A DNA stretch of 64,000 bases from Oscillospiraceae bacterium. GTDB taxonomy: Bacteria; Bacillota; Clostridia; Oscillospirales; Oscillospiraceae. Below, piece after piece: positions 15,913-24,652 of this stretch (position 1 is the stretch's first letter; every line of letters starts with the position of its first letter). The notes below the pieces were generated by a model. It was not told the DNA's origin and searched no databases. It worked only from the letters and a program-made list of their open reading frames with translations. Position numbers and translations under genes: made by a program. The stretch lies in NCBI GenBank assembly GCA_015067795.1, contig SVLU01000002.1:1-64000 (forward strand), written 5' to 3'.

Positions 15913-17085
15913 ATGAAAGACTTTATGTACTATGCACCCACCAAGGTTTATTTTGGGCGTGATGCAGATAATAATATCGGTGAGAAACTGAAGGAATTTA
16001 ATGTTAATAAGGCTCTTGTTCTTTACGGCGGAGGAAGTGCTGTTCGTTCCGGTCTTATTGCTAAGGTTGAGAAGGGACTAAGTGACAGTAACACACCTTT
16101 TATAACAAAGGGCGGCGTAGAGCCTAATCCGAAGCTCAGCTTTGTTAGGGATACTGCTGAACTCTGCAAGTCTGAAAATGTTGATTTCATTCTTGCTGTT
16201 GGTGGCGGCAGTGTAATTGATGCGGCAAAGAGTACGGCTATTGCTGTTGGTACCGGCTGTGACCCATGGGATGTCATTATGGGAAAAGTAAAGCCAACTG
16301 CAGCCTTACCTCTTGCTTCTGTTCTCACCATTGCTGCGGCTGGCAGTGAGATGAGTAATTCTCATGTTATTACAAATATGGAAGCAAATATCAAAAAAGG
16401 CTGTAATTGCGACCTTGTTCGTCCCAAGGTTGCTTTTATGAATCCTGAAAACACATTCACAGTTCCTTCCTATCATACCTCCTGCGGCGTTGTTGATATA
16501 ATGATGCATACCTTTGAGCGTTATTACACAGGTGATGCCTGGATAGAGCCTACTGACCGCATTGCAGAGGCAATTCTTCTTACCGTCAAGGAAGCAGGGG
16601 CAATTCTTGTTAATGACCCTGAGAATTACGAAGCAAGAGCCAATCTTATGTGGGCATCCTCCTTATCCCACAATGGTCTGACTGCCTGCGGCAAGGATTT
16701 CCGTGTTCTTACTGTCCATCAGCTTGAGCATGGTCTCAGCGGCGTTTTTGACAGAGTTGCTCATGGTGCAGGTCTTGCTGTGCTTTATCCTGCCTGGGCT
16801 AAGTATGTATATAAGTATGATATACCACGCTTCAGCCGTATTGCTGAAAAGGTCTGGGGAGTTAAGGCTGATACACCTGAGGAAACAGCAAGGCTCGGCG
16901 TGGAAGCCATGAAGGATTATTTCGCCTCTATCGGAATGCCTGTTTCTCTTAAGGAGCTTGATGTAACCTTTGAGGACTTTGAAAGAGTAGTTAACAACAT
17001 TACGCTTAACGGTGAAAGAAAAATTCACAGCTATATTCCTCTTGGAAAAGATGAGGTAATGGACATCTTTAAAATAGCTGAGTGA
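15913..17085 (+). CDS. Iron-containing alcohol dehydrogenase (butanol dehydrogenase-like)
   Basis: This 390-residue member of the group III (iron-type) alcohol dehydrogenases reduces aldehydes with NAD(P)H during fermentation. Seen are the nucleotide-binding VGGGSVIDAAKS near residue 96, the metal-site region around DIMMHTFERY near 195 and the iron-binding histidines in VHQLEHGLSG near 268 and VAHGAGLAV near 281. Length and the start MKDFMYYAPTKVYFG fit BdhA/YqhD-like enzymes. It has its own promoter and ends 30 nt before the convergent SSB-like gene. Exact substrate (butanal, ethanal or methylglyoxal-like aldehydes) cannot be fixed. Confidence 0.92.
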   Translation: MKDFMYYAPTKVYFGRDADNNIGEKLKEFNVNKALVLYGGGSAVRSGLIAKVEKGLSDSNTPFITKGGVEPNPKLSFVRDTAELCKSENVDFILAVGGGSVIDAAKSTAIAVGTGCDPWDVIMGKVKPTAALPLASVLTIAAAGSEMSNSHVITNMEANIKKGCNCDLVRPKVAFMNPENTFTVPSYHTSCGVVDIMMHTFERYYTGDAWIEPTDRIAEAILLTVKEAGAILVNDPENYEARANLMWASSLSHNGLTACGKDFRVLTVHQLEHGLSGVFDRVAHGAGLAVLYPAWAKYVYKYDIPRFSRIAEKVWGVKADTPEETARLGVEAMKDYFASIGMPVSLKELDVTFEDFERVVNNITLNGERKIHSYIPLGKDEVMDIFKIAE

Positions 17086-17103
17086 TTATTAGTATTTCAG
17101 TAT

Positions 17104-17128
17104 TGCCGCAGATATCATATCTGCGGCA
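17104..17128. terminator. Shared terminator hairpin between convergent genes
   Basis: TGCCGCAGATA and TATCTGCGGCA pair perfectly around TCA, which is also the stop codon of the minus-strand gene. T-tracts on both sides are weak. Confidence 0.6.
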
Positions 17129-17726
17129 TTTGCTGTGCTTCAATTTCAACAGCGGAAACTTCAAAAGCGGTTTTCTCAACAGGGAAACCGTTTTCATTTT
17201 TTATGTACTGCCTGCTCTGAATACGTCCCGAAATACTTATTACAGAGCCTACATCAAGTACGGAAACAGCTTCGGCGTATCTGCCCCATGCGATACAGGG
17301 TAGATAGTCGCTTCTTCCGTACTGCCTGTTGACAGCAAGCATAATATCACAAATCTCACGTCCCATAGGTGTGCGGCGGAGATTTGGCAGCTTGCAGATT
17401 GTACCTTTGAGATTTACGATATTACGGTCATCATCGTTTGTAAGAACAATCTGTTTGGCAAGGACGGTTATAACAAGGCGACTGCCTTTTCCACTCTTAT
17501 TATTATATGAGCGAATTTCACCTTTAACTAAAATATGCTGACTTTCATCAGGCTCAATGCTATCCAAAAGCTCCTGTCTTATGAGTATATTAATAGTATC
17601 CACTGCTCCTGAAAGGCGTTGTACCTCCAATGGAAATGTATAGAACACCTGGTCGTGAAGCGTATGTGAATAAACAGGCTTGCCTGCAAGTACACCGCAA
17701 AGCTCTGCGTAGTTGTTGGTCTCCAA
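17115..17726 (-). CDS. SSB-like protein with two OB folds
   Basis: This 203-residue protein seems to have two oligonucleotide-binding folds. The N-terminal half (about 1-95) has the pattern of strands ending in HILVKGEIRSYNN; the second half (about 103-195) is closer to bacterial SSB, with NLKGTICKLPNLRRTPMGRE, CDIMLAVNR and VGSVISISGRIQSRQY. It lacks the acidic DDDIPF-type tail that canonical SSB uses to bind partners; the true ssb is at 34136-34600. The start is TTG with AAGGGAG upstream. Single-stranded DNA binding is the likely activity; its special role is unknown. Confidence 0.7.
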   Translation of the reverse strand: METNNYAELCGVLAGKPVYSHTLHDQVFYTFPLEVQRLSGAVDTINILIRQELLDSIEPDESQHILVKGEIRSYNNKSGKGSRLVITVLAKQIVLTNDDDRNIVNLKGTICKLPNLRRTPMGREICDIMLAVNRQYGRSDYLPCIAWGRYAEAVSVLDVGSVISISGRIQSRQYIKNENGFPVEKTAFEVSAVEIEAQQMPQI

Positions 17727-17782
17727 AATTTCAACTCCCTTGTACTGTTGTGTTTGTAAAACTTATGCAGTTGTTGTTATAT

Positions 17783-18208
17783 TTATGACAGGCTGTCGGG
17801 AGACAGTCCTAATATCAGCTTTGCGGCTGCTACCGCCATAAGAGGATAGGGAGGTAAACCGTATTTATTCTGAATATATATTTCCTGAGGTTCTATTGTT
17901 TTTCCTGAAAGAGTCGTTATCTCACGCTGAATTGCAAGAATAGGCTTTTCTCCTGTTGATGAAAGGGTGATACTGCATTTTGGTGACATTCCGTAGCTTA
18001 CGGCAATCTTAGCCTTTGGAACAGCCATCATTTCATCAGGGATAAGCAGTATATTGCAGTTTGGGAAAGGTGGTTCAGCACCGGGGGCAATAATCAGCAG
18101 GTCTGTGGTTTCGGCTGAAATATTTGAAATAAGCTCGCAGCTTGCATTGCAGTATAAGCTTCTTGTTATTTCCAACGAATATTTTCCTGCTATTATTACC
18201 TTAAACAT
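17783..18208 (-). CDS. Hypothetical protein
   Basis: I do not recognise a family. The 141-residue soluble protein starts MFKVIIAGKYSLEITRS, has an alpha/beta look with DLLIIAPGAEPPFPNCNILLIPDE in the middle and a hydrophobic C-terminal helix (LMAVAAAKLILGL). A Rossmann-like or NAD/nucleotide-binding fold is possible but unproven. A ribosome site (GGGGTGAT) stands before the ATG. It precedes the SSB-like gene by 56 nt on the same strand and may be co-transcribed. Confidence 0.6.
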   Translation of the reverse strand: MFKVIIAGKYSLEITRSLYCNASCELISNISAETTDLLIIAPGAEPPFPNCNILLIPDEMMAVPKAKIAVSYGMSPKCSITLSSTGEKPILAIQREITTLSGKTIEPQEIYIQNKYGLPPYPLMAVAAAKLILGLSPDSLS

Positions 18209-18333
18209 GATAGATCACCCCGTAAATGAATTATTGTGTTTATATACGGGATTTTATACATAAAACTGCTATGGGTAAACATGGTAAAAATGCTGAAAAT
18301 TTTCGTTAAATTGCCAAAAATATGAATTGTACA

Positions 18334-18362
18334 TCGACAATAAACTAAATCCATGCTAAAAT
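18334..18362 (+). promoter_or_regulatory. Candidate promoter of the giant esterase gene
   Basis: TCGACA (18334-18339), a 17-nt spacer and TAAAAT (18357-18362) stand about 100 nt before the start codon; AAAGGAG lies just before the ATG. Confidence 0.55.
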
Positions 18363-18463
18363 CATAATGATATTATGCACAATTATTTATATATTTTTGT
18401 GTTTGATTTTGGTAGCATAGGCGTAAGCCTTTGTTATAAATAATCTATAAAGGAGAAGAAAAC

Positions 18464-21400
18464 ATGAAGAAACTTAGCATCGCATTATCCCTTATTCTTT
18501 GTGCAGTACTGTTATTTGCGTTTGGCTCAACGGCAATGGCAGCAGATGCACTGGCTGGTGAATACACTCTGTATTCCACAAACTATATCTATGGCGAAGA
18601 AGTTCACACTATCGGTCTTACAACTGATGTTGAGCTTGATCCCGAAACCGTAGCAGCAGAAGACTTTGAAATTTATACAGTTTCCTGCGGCCGCAAGAGT
18701 CTTAAAACTATTAATTCCGTAGTAGTTGAAGGCAACACAGTAACTATCGAAATTGGTATTACAGGATCCGGTGTTAACATTGATGCAGACACAGCATACA
18801 ATTTTGACCTGGTAGGTTCTGTAACTGATAAGGCTGGCAAGGAATATAACGCTGACAGCTTCACATTTGCAGCTCAGGTTAACCCAGCTATCGATCAGTT
18901 CATCGAAGGCGAAACTGAAAACATGAAGTATCGTCTCTTCGTTCCGGAAGATAAGGACGGCGAAAGTGCACCAATGCTCGTATGGCTCCACGGCGGCGGT
19001 GAATTCGGTACAGAAAACCGTGCACAGCTTTCCGCTTCTTCTCCAACAAACTATGCTAACCCTGAAATTCAGGAACTGTTCGGCGGCGAGCTCTTCGTTC
19101 TCTGCCCACAGTCTCCAGCTCCAAAGCCACATATCACAACCAACATCATGGAAACAATCTACGATGTATGTGCAAAGTACGACATCGATATGAGCCGTAT
19201 CTATGTTGCTGGCTGCTCCCAGGGTGGTAAAACAACAATCGAACTCATTTCCGAATATCCTGAATTCTTTGCAGCAGCAGTTTCCAACTGCCCATATCAG
19301 ACTCAGGTTACCCCAGAAGCTGCTAAGAAGCTCACTGACTTCCCAATCATTTTCCTCCATGCAACAAACGACACAACAGCTATGCCTTATGAATCCATCA
19401 TCTCTTACAACAATCTGAGAGCTGCTGGCAACGAAAACGCATGGTGTCTTATGTACAGCAGAAACCCAAATAACCCTGTAACAGGTCAGGCTATGATGGG
19501 TCACTGGAGCTGGACATACGTTCATGAAAATCCAACTACAAAGGAAGAATACTTCATCAACGGTGAAGGCGTTTACACAAACGGCGGCGTTGATTATCCA
19601 TTCGTAAGTACACCTCTCTCCGAAATCGGCGAAGGCTATGACACTCTCTGGCAGTGGGTTGCTGACCAGCAGAGAGACGAAGTTGTTCTCAGCGGTGATT
19701 TCGTTCTTAATTCCACAGTTTACTACTGGGGCGAAGAAGTTAATACCATCGACCTGGAATTCTGCTCCCCAATTGATGCAGCAACAGTTGCTGTTGAAGA
19801 TTTCGAAGTACGTTCCGAAAGCCTTAACTGGCAGGGTCGTCCTCAGATCATCAACTACACAGTTAACGGTGTAGAAGTAAATGGCAATATCGCAACTCTC
19901 AGCCTTGACCTTTGCGGCACCGGCGTTAATAAGGGCGCTGTTGATGCTTACAAGGTAGACCTTGTTGGTGCTGTTACCGACGTTAATGGTAATGTTTACG
20001 AATCCAGCAGCTTCAAGTGTGTTGGTCAGGTAAACCCACAGGTTGACAGATTCCTTGAAGGCGCAACTGAAAATACAAGATATCGTCTGTATGCTCCGGA
20101 AACAGAAGAAAAGGCTCCAATGCTCGTATGGCTCCACGGCGGCGGCGAATTCGGCACAGATAACAGAATTCACATTGCTTGCTCCACAGCTGTAAACTAC
20201 GCTGATGAAGAATGTCAGGAAGTATTTGGCGGCGCACTTTATGTTCTGTCTGTACAGACAATAAGAAGCCCACATAAGGCTGCTGATATCATGGAAACAA
20301 TCCTTAAGGTATGTTCCGAATACAATGTTGACATGGGCCGCATCTACATTGCAGGCTGCTCCATGGGCGGCAGAGGCACACACGACATGATCATAGCATA
20401 TCCTGATTTCTTTGCAGCAGCAGTTCCAAATTGCCCAGCTTCCACACTTACAGAAGCTCAGGCTGCAACTCTGGTAGACCTCCCGATCATGTATGTACAC
20501 GCTCTCAACGACGGTACAGTTAACGTAACAAACACAATCAACTCCTACAACAGACTGGTAGCTGCAGGTTCCGATAATGTATGGTCCTGCTACTTCCAGG
20601 ATACCGGCACACACGATGTAACCGGCAGACCAAATGACACACACTGGAGCTGGAGATACCTCCATTCCAACTTCGACTGCACCGAAGAAAACTATGTAAT
20701 CGGTGAAGGCGTATACGTAAGAAGAGGCGTTGAATATCCATACGTTTCTACTGACATCAAGGCTGACCTGGGTTATGATTCCTACTGGCATTGGCTTGCA
20801 GCACAGGAAAGAGATCCTGTTCTCAATGGCGACTTTACACTTTACTCCACATCCTATTACTGGGGCGAAGAAGTAAACACAATTGAACTTGATTTCAATT
20901 CTCCTGTTGATGCAGCATCCGTAGCAATTGAAGATTTTGAAGTACGCTCCGAAAGCCTTAACTGGATGGGTCGTCCTCAGATCATCAACTACACAGTAAA
21001 TTCCGTTGAAGTAAACGGCGATAAGGTTAGACTTAATCTTGACCTTTGCGGCACAGGCGTTAATACAGGCGCTGTTGACGCTTACAAGGTAGACCTTGTT
21101 GGTGCTATTTCCGACGTTTATGGCAATGATTACGCAATCGGCAACTTCAAGTGCGTTGCTCAGGTAAACCCACTTGTAGATCAGTTTGTAGAAGGCCAGA
21201 CAGATACAGTTAAGTATCGTCTCTATTCTCCAGACACAGAAAAAGCAGCTCCACTTTACATCTGGCTCCACGGTGCAGGCGAATTCGGTACAGACAACCG
21301 CATCCAGCTCACCTGCTCCAACCTGGCAAACTGGGCAACTCCAGAAGTTCAGGAAATCTTCGGTGAAGGCATCTATGTAGCAGCTATCCAGTCTCCAAGA

Positions 21401-23638
21401 GGCGGCCATCAGGCAGCTCCTATCATGGAAGCTATCCTTAAGATTTGTGAAGAAAACAACGTCGACATGAGCCGCATCTACATCGCTGGCTGCTCCATGG
21501 GTGGTGCAGGCGTTCACACTGTAATCTCCGCATACCCAGACTTCTTCGCAGCAGCAATTCCAAACTGCCCAGCTTCCACACTTTCCGAAGCAGCAGCAGC
21601 AACTCTCGTAGATCTCCCAATCATGTATGTTCATGCAATCACAGACCGTTCCGTAAACATCACAAGCTCCATCAACTCCTACAACAGACTCGTTGCAGCA
21701 GGTTCTGACAATGTATGGTGTGCATTCTTTGAAGATACAGGTACACATGACATTACCGGCAGAGCAAACGATACACATTGGAGCTGGAGATACATCCATT
21801 CCAACTTCGACTGCTCCGAAGAAAACTACATCATCGGTGAAGGCGTATACACAAGAAATGGTACAGAATATGCATACACATCCGTAGATCTTGCTGACCT
21901 CGGTTATGAAAACATCGCTTCCTGGCTTGCAGCACAGCGCAAGTTCATCGCTGACTACAGCCTCTATTCCACCTGCTATGACTACGGCGAAGAAGTACAT
22001 ACAATCGTTTTCGACGCTGGTGCTGAAATCGATCCAGCAACAGTTTCCGATGAAGATTTTGAAATCAGCTACCTTGGCGGTATGTGCGGCTACACATGGA
22101 CAAATTACCGTCATATTGAATCCGTTGAAGTTGACGGCACAAAGCTTATTCTCCACCTTGCAATGACAGGCTCTGGCACAAACACTCCTGTTGCAGAAAG
22201 CTATAATGTAGAACTCGTAGGCGAAATCAAGGACGTTGAAGGTCATGTATATATTACAAGTGACCTCACCTGCCTTGGTCAGTTCAACGAAGAGCTTGAT
22301 CAGTTCATGGAATTCGTAACAGAAGACGTACAGTATCGTCTCTATGTTCCTGAAACAGATGACGAAGCTCCTCTCTATGTATGGCTCCACGGTGCCGGCG
22401 AATTCGGTTCCGAAAACCGTACTCAGGTTTCCTGCTCCAGCCTTGTAAACTGGATCGAACCAGAAGTTCAGGACATCTTCGGTGGTGCTCTGTACATCGC
22501 AGCAATCCAGTCCCCAACATCTCCACATGACCCAGCAGAGGTTATGGATGCAATTATGGATATCTGCACAAATTATGATATCGACATGAGCCGCATCTAC
22601 CTTGCAGGTTGCTCCATGGGTGGCAGAGGTGTTCATGACATGATCACCACATACCCAGACTTCTTCGCAGCAGCAATTCCAAACTGCCCAGCTTCCACAA
22701 TCACAGCTGAACAGGCAAAGCTTCTCGTAGATCTCCCAATCCTCTATGTACACGCAGCAGACGACACAACTGTAAGACTTACAAACTCCATTAACTCTTA
22801 CAACAATATCGTTGCAGCAGGTTCCGATAACGTATGGTGTGCATTCTTTGAAAATGCAGCTGTAAATCCTGTAACAGGTGCTCTCAACCAGGGTCACTGG
22901 AGCTGGGTATGGATCCACAACAACTTCACATCTAATGAAGATGCATTCATTTCCGGCGAAGGTGTATACACCTACAACCGCGTTGACTATCCATACGTAA
23001 GCACACCTCTCTCCGAAATCGGTGAAGGCTATGCAAACGTAGCAGAATGGTTCGCAGATCAGCAGAATGAAAACGTAATCTATATTGAAAACTTCACAGC
23101 TGAACAGGGCGAAGAAGTTGCAATCCCGGTTTATGTTGACAATGCAGCAGATCTGGCTACCTTCAGAGTACAGCTCACCAACCCTTACCTCGTTCTCAAT
23201 GATGTAGTTGTAAGCGAAGAGCTTGATGCAAATGCAGCAGCATTCGAATACAATGTAGAAAATGGTAAGATCACATGGGCAGGTGTAGATAACCTTGAAG
23301 GTGATGCACTCCTCTTCACACTCTATGTAACAGTAGTAGATCCACTTGCAGACGGTGAATATGTAATTGATCTCGACATGATCGAAATCCTTGACGCAGA
23401 CGGTTATGACATTGATTACACAATGGTTGATGCATTCATGACCGTTGTAAATCCACATTACCCAGGCGACGTAACTCTTGACGGTTCCATCACAAATGCT
23501 GACGTAATCGCAATTGCAAGATACCTGGTAAATCTGGTACAGTTCAACGAAGAACAGCTTCTCCTTGCTGACTACGACGGCGACGGCGAAATCAAGAACG
23601 CTGACCTTATCAAGGTTGCTCGTTATGTAGTAGCATAA
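18464..23638 (+). CDS. Secreted four-module esterase with cohesin-like domain and dockerin
   Basis: The 1724-residue protein has a signal peptide (about 1-26, cleavage after AMA). Four homologous units follow, each about 375 residues, starting near 27, 408, 786 and 1161. Each has an Ig-like beta domain of about 110 residues and an alpha/beta-hydrolase of the PHB depolymerase/COG4099 type: oxyanion segment LHGGGEFG or LHGAGEFG, nucleophile in GCSxG (Ser252, 633, 1011, 1384), an Asp in HA-x-x-D and a His in the HWSW motif. All four triads look intact. A cohesin-like beta domain (about 1538-1665) and a type I dockerin (about 1667-1724, with GDVTLDGSITNAD and ADYDGDGEIKNAD calcium loops) end the protein. 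It is likely a cellulosome-type or surface enzyme removing ester groups from plant polysaccharide; the substrate is inferred. Codon use is extremely biased, suggesting high expression. Confidence 0.9.
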   Translation: MKKLSIALSLILCAVLLFAFGSTAMAADALAGEYTLYSTNYIYGEEVHTIGLTTDVELDPETVAAEDFEIYTVSCGRKSLKTINSVVVEGNTVTIEIGITGSGVNIDADTAYNFDLVGSVTDKAGKEYNADSFTFAAQVNPAIDQFIEGETENMKYRLFVPEDKDGESAPMLVWLHGGGEFGTENRAQLSASSPTNYANPEIQELFGGELFVLCPQSPAPKPHITTNIMETIYDVCAKYDIDMSRIYVAGCSQGGKTTIELISEYPEFFAAAVSNCPYQTQVTPEAAKKLTDFPIIFLHATNDTTAMPYESIISYNNLRAAGNENAWCLMYSRNPNNPVTGQAMMGHWSWTYVHENPTTKEEYFINGEGVYTNGGVDYPFVSTPLSEIGEGYDTLWQWVADQQRDEVVLSGDFVLNSTVYYWGEEVNTIDLEFCSPIDAATVAVEDFEVRSESLNWQGRPQIINYTVNGVEVNGNIATLSLDLCGTGVNKGAVDAYKVDLVGAVTDVNGNVYESSSFKCVGQVNPQVDRFLEGATENTRYRLYAPETEEKAPMLVWLHGGGEFGTDNRIHIACSTAVNYADEECQEVFGGALYVLSVQTIRSPHKAADIMETILKVCSEYNVDMGRIYIAGCSMGGRGTHDMIIAYPDFFAAAVPNCPASTLTEAQAATLVDLPIMYVHALNDGTVNVTNTINSYNRLVAAGSDNVWSCYFQDTGTHDVTGRPNDTHWSWRYLHSNFDCTEENYVIGEGVYVRRGVEYPYVSTDIKADLGYDSYWHWLAAQERDPVLNGDFTLYSTSYYWGEEVNTIELDFNSPVDAASVAIEDFEVRSESLNWMGRPQIINYTVNSVEVNGDKVRLNLDLCGTGVNTGAVDAYKVDLVGAISDVYGNDYAIGNFKCVAQVNPLVDQFVEGQTDTVKYRLYSPDTEKAAPLYIWLHGAGEFGTDNRIQLTCSNLANWATPEVQEIFGEGIYVAAIQSPRGGHQAAPIMEAILKICEENNVDMSRIYIAGCSMGGAGVHTVISAYPDFFAAAIPNCPASTLSEAAAATLVDLPIMYVHAITDRSVNITSSINSYNRLVAAGSDNVWCAFFEDTGTHDITGRANDTHWSWRYIHSNFDCSEENYIIGEGVYTRNGTEYAYTSVDLADLGYENIASWLAAQRKFIADYSLYSTCYDYGEEVHTIVFDAGAEIDPATVSDEDFEISYLGGMCGYTWTNYRHIESVEVDGTKLILHLAMTGSGTNTPVAESYNVELVGEIKDVEGHVYITSDLTCLGQFNEELDQFMEFVTEDVQYRLYVPETDDEAPLYVWLHGAGEFGSENRTQVSCSSLVNWIEPEVQDIFGGALYIAAIQSPTSPHDPAEVMDAIMDICTNYDIDMSRIYLAGCSMGGRGVHDMITTYPDFFAAAIPNCPASTITAEQAKLLVDLPILYVHAADDTTVRLTNSINSYNNIVAAGSDNVWCAFFENAAVNPVTGALNQGHWSWVWIHNNFTSNEDAFISGEGVYTYNRVDYPYVSTPLSEIGEGYANVAEWFADQQNENVIYIENFTAEQGEEVAIPVYVDNAADLATFRVQLTNPYLVLNDVVVSEELDANAAAFEYNVENGKITWAGVDNLEGDALLFTLYVTVVDPLADGEYVIDLDMIEILDADGYDIDYTMVDAFMTVVNPHYPGDVTLDGSITNADVIAIARYLVNLVQFNEEQLLLADYDGDGEIKNADLIKVARYVVA
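19685..21940 (+). repeat. Near-identical internal modules 2 and 3
   Basis: Within the esterase gene, modules 2 and 3 share long DNA stretches, for example around 19800-19870 and 20940-21000 (both encode FEVRSESLNW and GRPQIINYTVN). The similarity at DNA level is much higher than to modules 1 and 4, so the latest duplication probably made this pair. Confidence 0.75.
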
Positions 23639-23674
23639 TCAAAGTTTAAAACTGAATAATTCGGTTTAAAACGA

Positions 23675-23705
23675 CAAGAGCCTCTGCTTTATGCAGAGGC
23701 TCTTG
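23675..23705 (+). terminator. Hairpin after the esterase gene
   Basis: CAAGAGCCTCTGC and GCAGAGGCTCTTG form a 13-bp stem. No T-tract follows. A partial copy of the right arm (ATGCAGAGACTCTTG) occurs at 23781-23795. Confidence 0.7.
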
Positions 23706-23728
23706 AGCGTGTTAAATAGCCCTAATCT

Positions 23729-23763
23729 GTCATTCCGAGGAGCGAAGCGACGTGGGAATCTTA
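23729..23763. repeat. Dispersed repeat, truncated copy 2
   Basis: GTCATTCCGAGG to GTGGGAATCTT, the first half of the 77-nt element seen complete at 30785 and 38624. Confidence 0.8.
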
Positions 23764-23798
23764 AAATGGAAAGACTCCTTATGCAGAGACTCTTGTAA

Positions 23799-23850
23799 TA
23801 TAAAAGGCTGCAGTAAAATTGCTTTTCAAAAAGCTGATTTACTGCAGCCT
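23799..23850 (-). terminator. Terminator of the sirtuin gene
   Basis: AGGCTGCAGTAAA and TTTACTGCAGCCT form a 13-bp outer stem; on the minus strand it is followed by TTTATATTAC. Confidence 0.8.
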
Positions 23851-23856
23851 ATATTC

Positions 23857-24570
23857 TTAAATCTGAGAGAATACGTAACCAATTTTGTCGTTGATAACAA
23901 GATTTGCGATACTGTCCATAGGGGTAGGGGATTTGTTAATAAGTACAAGCTTGTGGCCTTTGTAATAATTGATAAGACCGGCGGCAGGGTAGACTGACAG
24001 GGAAGTGCCTCCAATTATCAAAACGTCAGCCTTGCGTATGAGACTTATGGACTCGTTCATTATGTCCATGTCGAGCCCCTCTTCATAGAGGACAACATCC
24101 GGCCTTATAATACCGCCGCATGAACATCTCGGAATGGTCTGACCTTCCGTTACTGCCGACAGGGAATATGGCTTTTTGCACCTCATGCAATAGTTACGAA
24201 GCAGTGAACCATGAAGCTCCAATACTTTTTTGCTGCCTGCAAGCTGATGAAGTCCATCTATATTCTGAGTTATTACAGCCCGAAGCTTACCCTGACGTTC
24301 AAGCTCCGCAAGACGCAGATGTGCCTTGTTGGGTTTTGCGTTCTTCGCAATCAGCTTATCACGATAGAATTTATAAAACTCACCGGGATGGCTGATAAAA
24401 AAGCTGTGACTCAGAATAACTTCAGGCGGATAATCGTACTTCTGATTATACAGACCGTCAACACTTCTGAAATCGGGAATACCACTTTCGGTACTGACAC
24501 CTGCACCGCCGAAGAAAACTATATTATTACTGTCCTCTATCCATTCGGAAAATGTGGAAATAGCATCCAT
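23857..24570 (-). CDS. cobB: Sir2-family NAD-dependent protein deacylase
   Basis: This 237-residue sirtuin removes acyl groups from lysines using NAD+. It carries GAGVSTESGIPDFRS near residue 22, TQNIDGLH near 118, the catalytic His in LELHGS near 137, and two zinc Cys pairs (CMRCKKPYS and CSCGG). The start MDAISTFSEW has a good GGAGAA site. It is flanked by terminators on both sides and so is probably a single-gene unit. Whether it prefers acetyl or longer acyl groups cannot be decided here. Confidence 0.95.
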   Translation of the reverse strand: MDAISTFSEWIEDSNNIVFFGGAGVSTESGIPDFRSVDGLYNQKYDYPPEVILSHSFFISHPGEFYKFYRDKLIAKNAKPNKAHLRLAELERQGKLRAVITQNIDGLHQLAGSKKVLELHGSLLRNYCMRCKKPYSLSAVTEGQTIPRCSCGGIIRPDVVLYEEGLDMDIMNESISLIRKADVLIIGGTSLSVYPAAGLINYYKGHKLVLINKSPTPMDSIANLVINDKIGYVFSQI

Positions 24571-24611
24571 GCCTGTATTCTCCTTTACGTATCATAAAGT
24601 TGAACAGAAAA

Positions 24612-24643
24612 CTGCCCATTGAAAGTATACTTCCAATGGGCAG
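24612..24643 (-). terminator. Terminator of guaB
   Basis: On the minus strand CTGCCCATTGGA pairs with TTCAATGGGCAG, followed by TTTTCTGTTC. It lies just after the guaB stop. Confidence 0.85.
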
Positions 24644-24652
24644 ATAATTATA

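Noticed and set aside
18527-23458. Very long antisense open frame opposite the esterase gene (over 1600 codons)
   Set aside because: It mirrors the biased codon use of the sense gene, has a composition very rich in Cys, no ribosome site and no recognisable domain. The sense frame has signal peptide, triads and dockerin.
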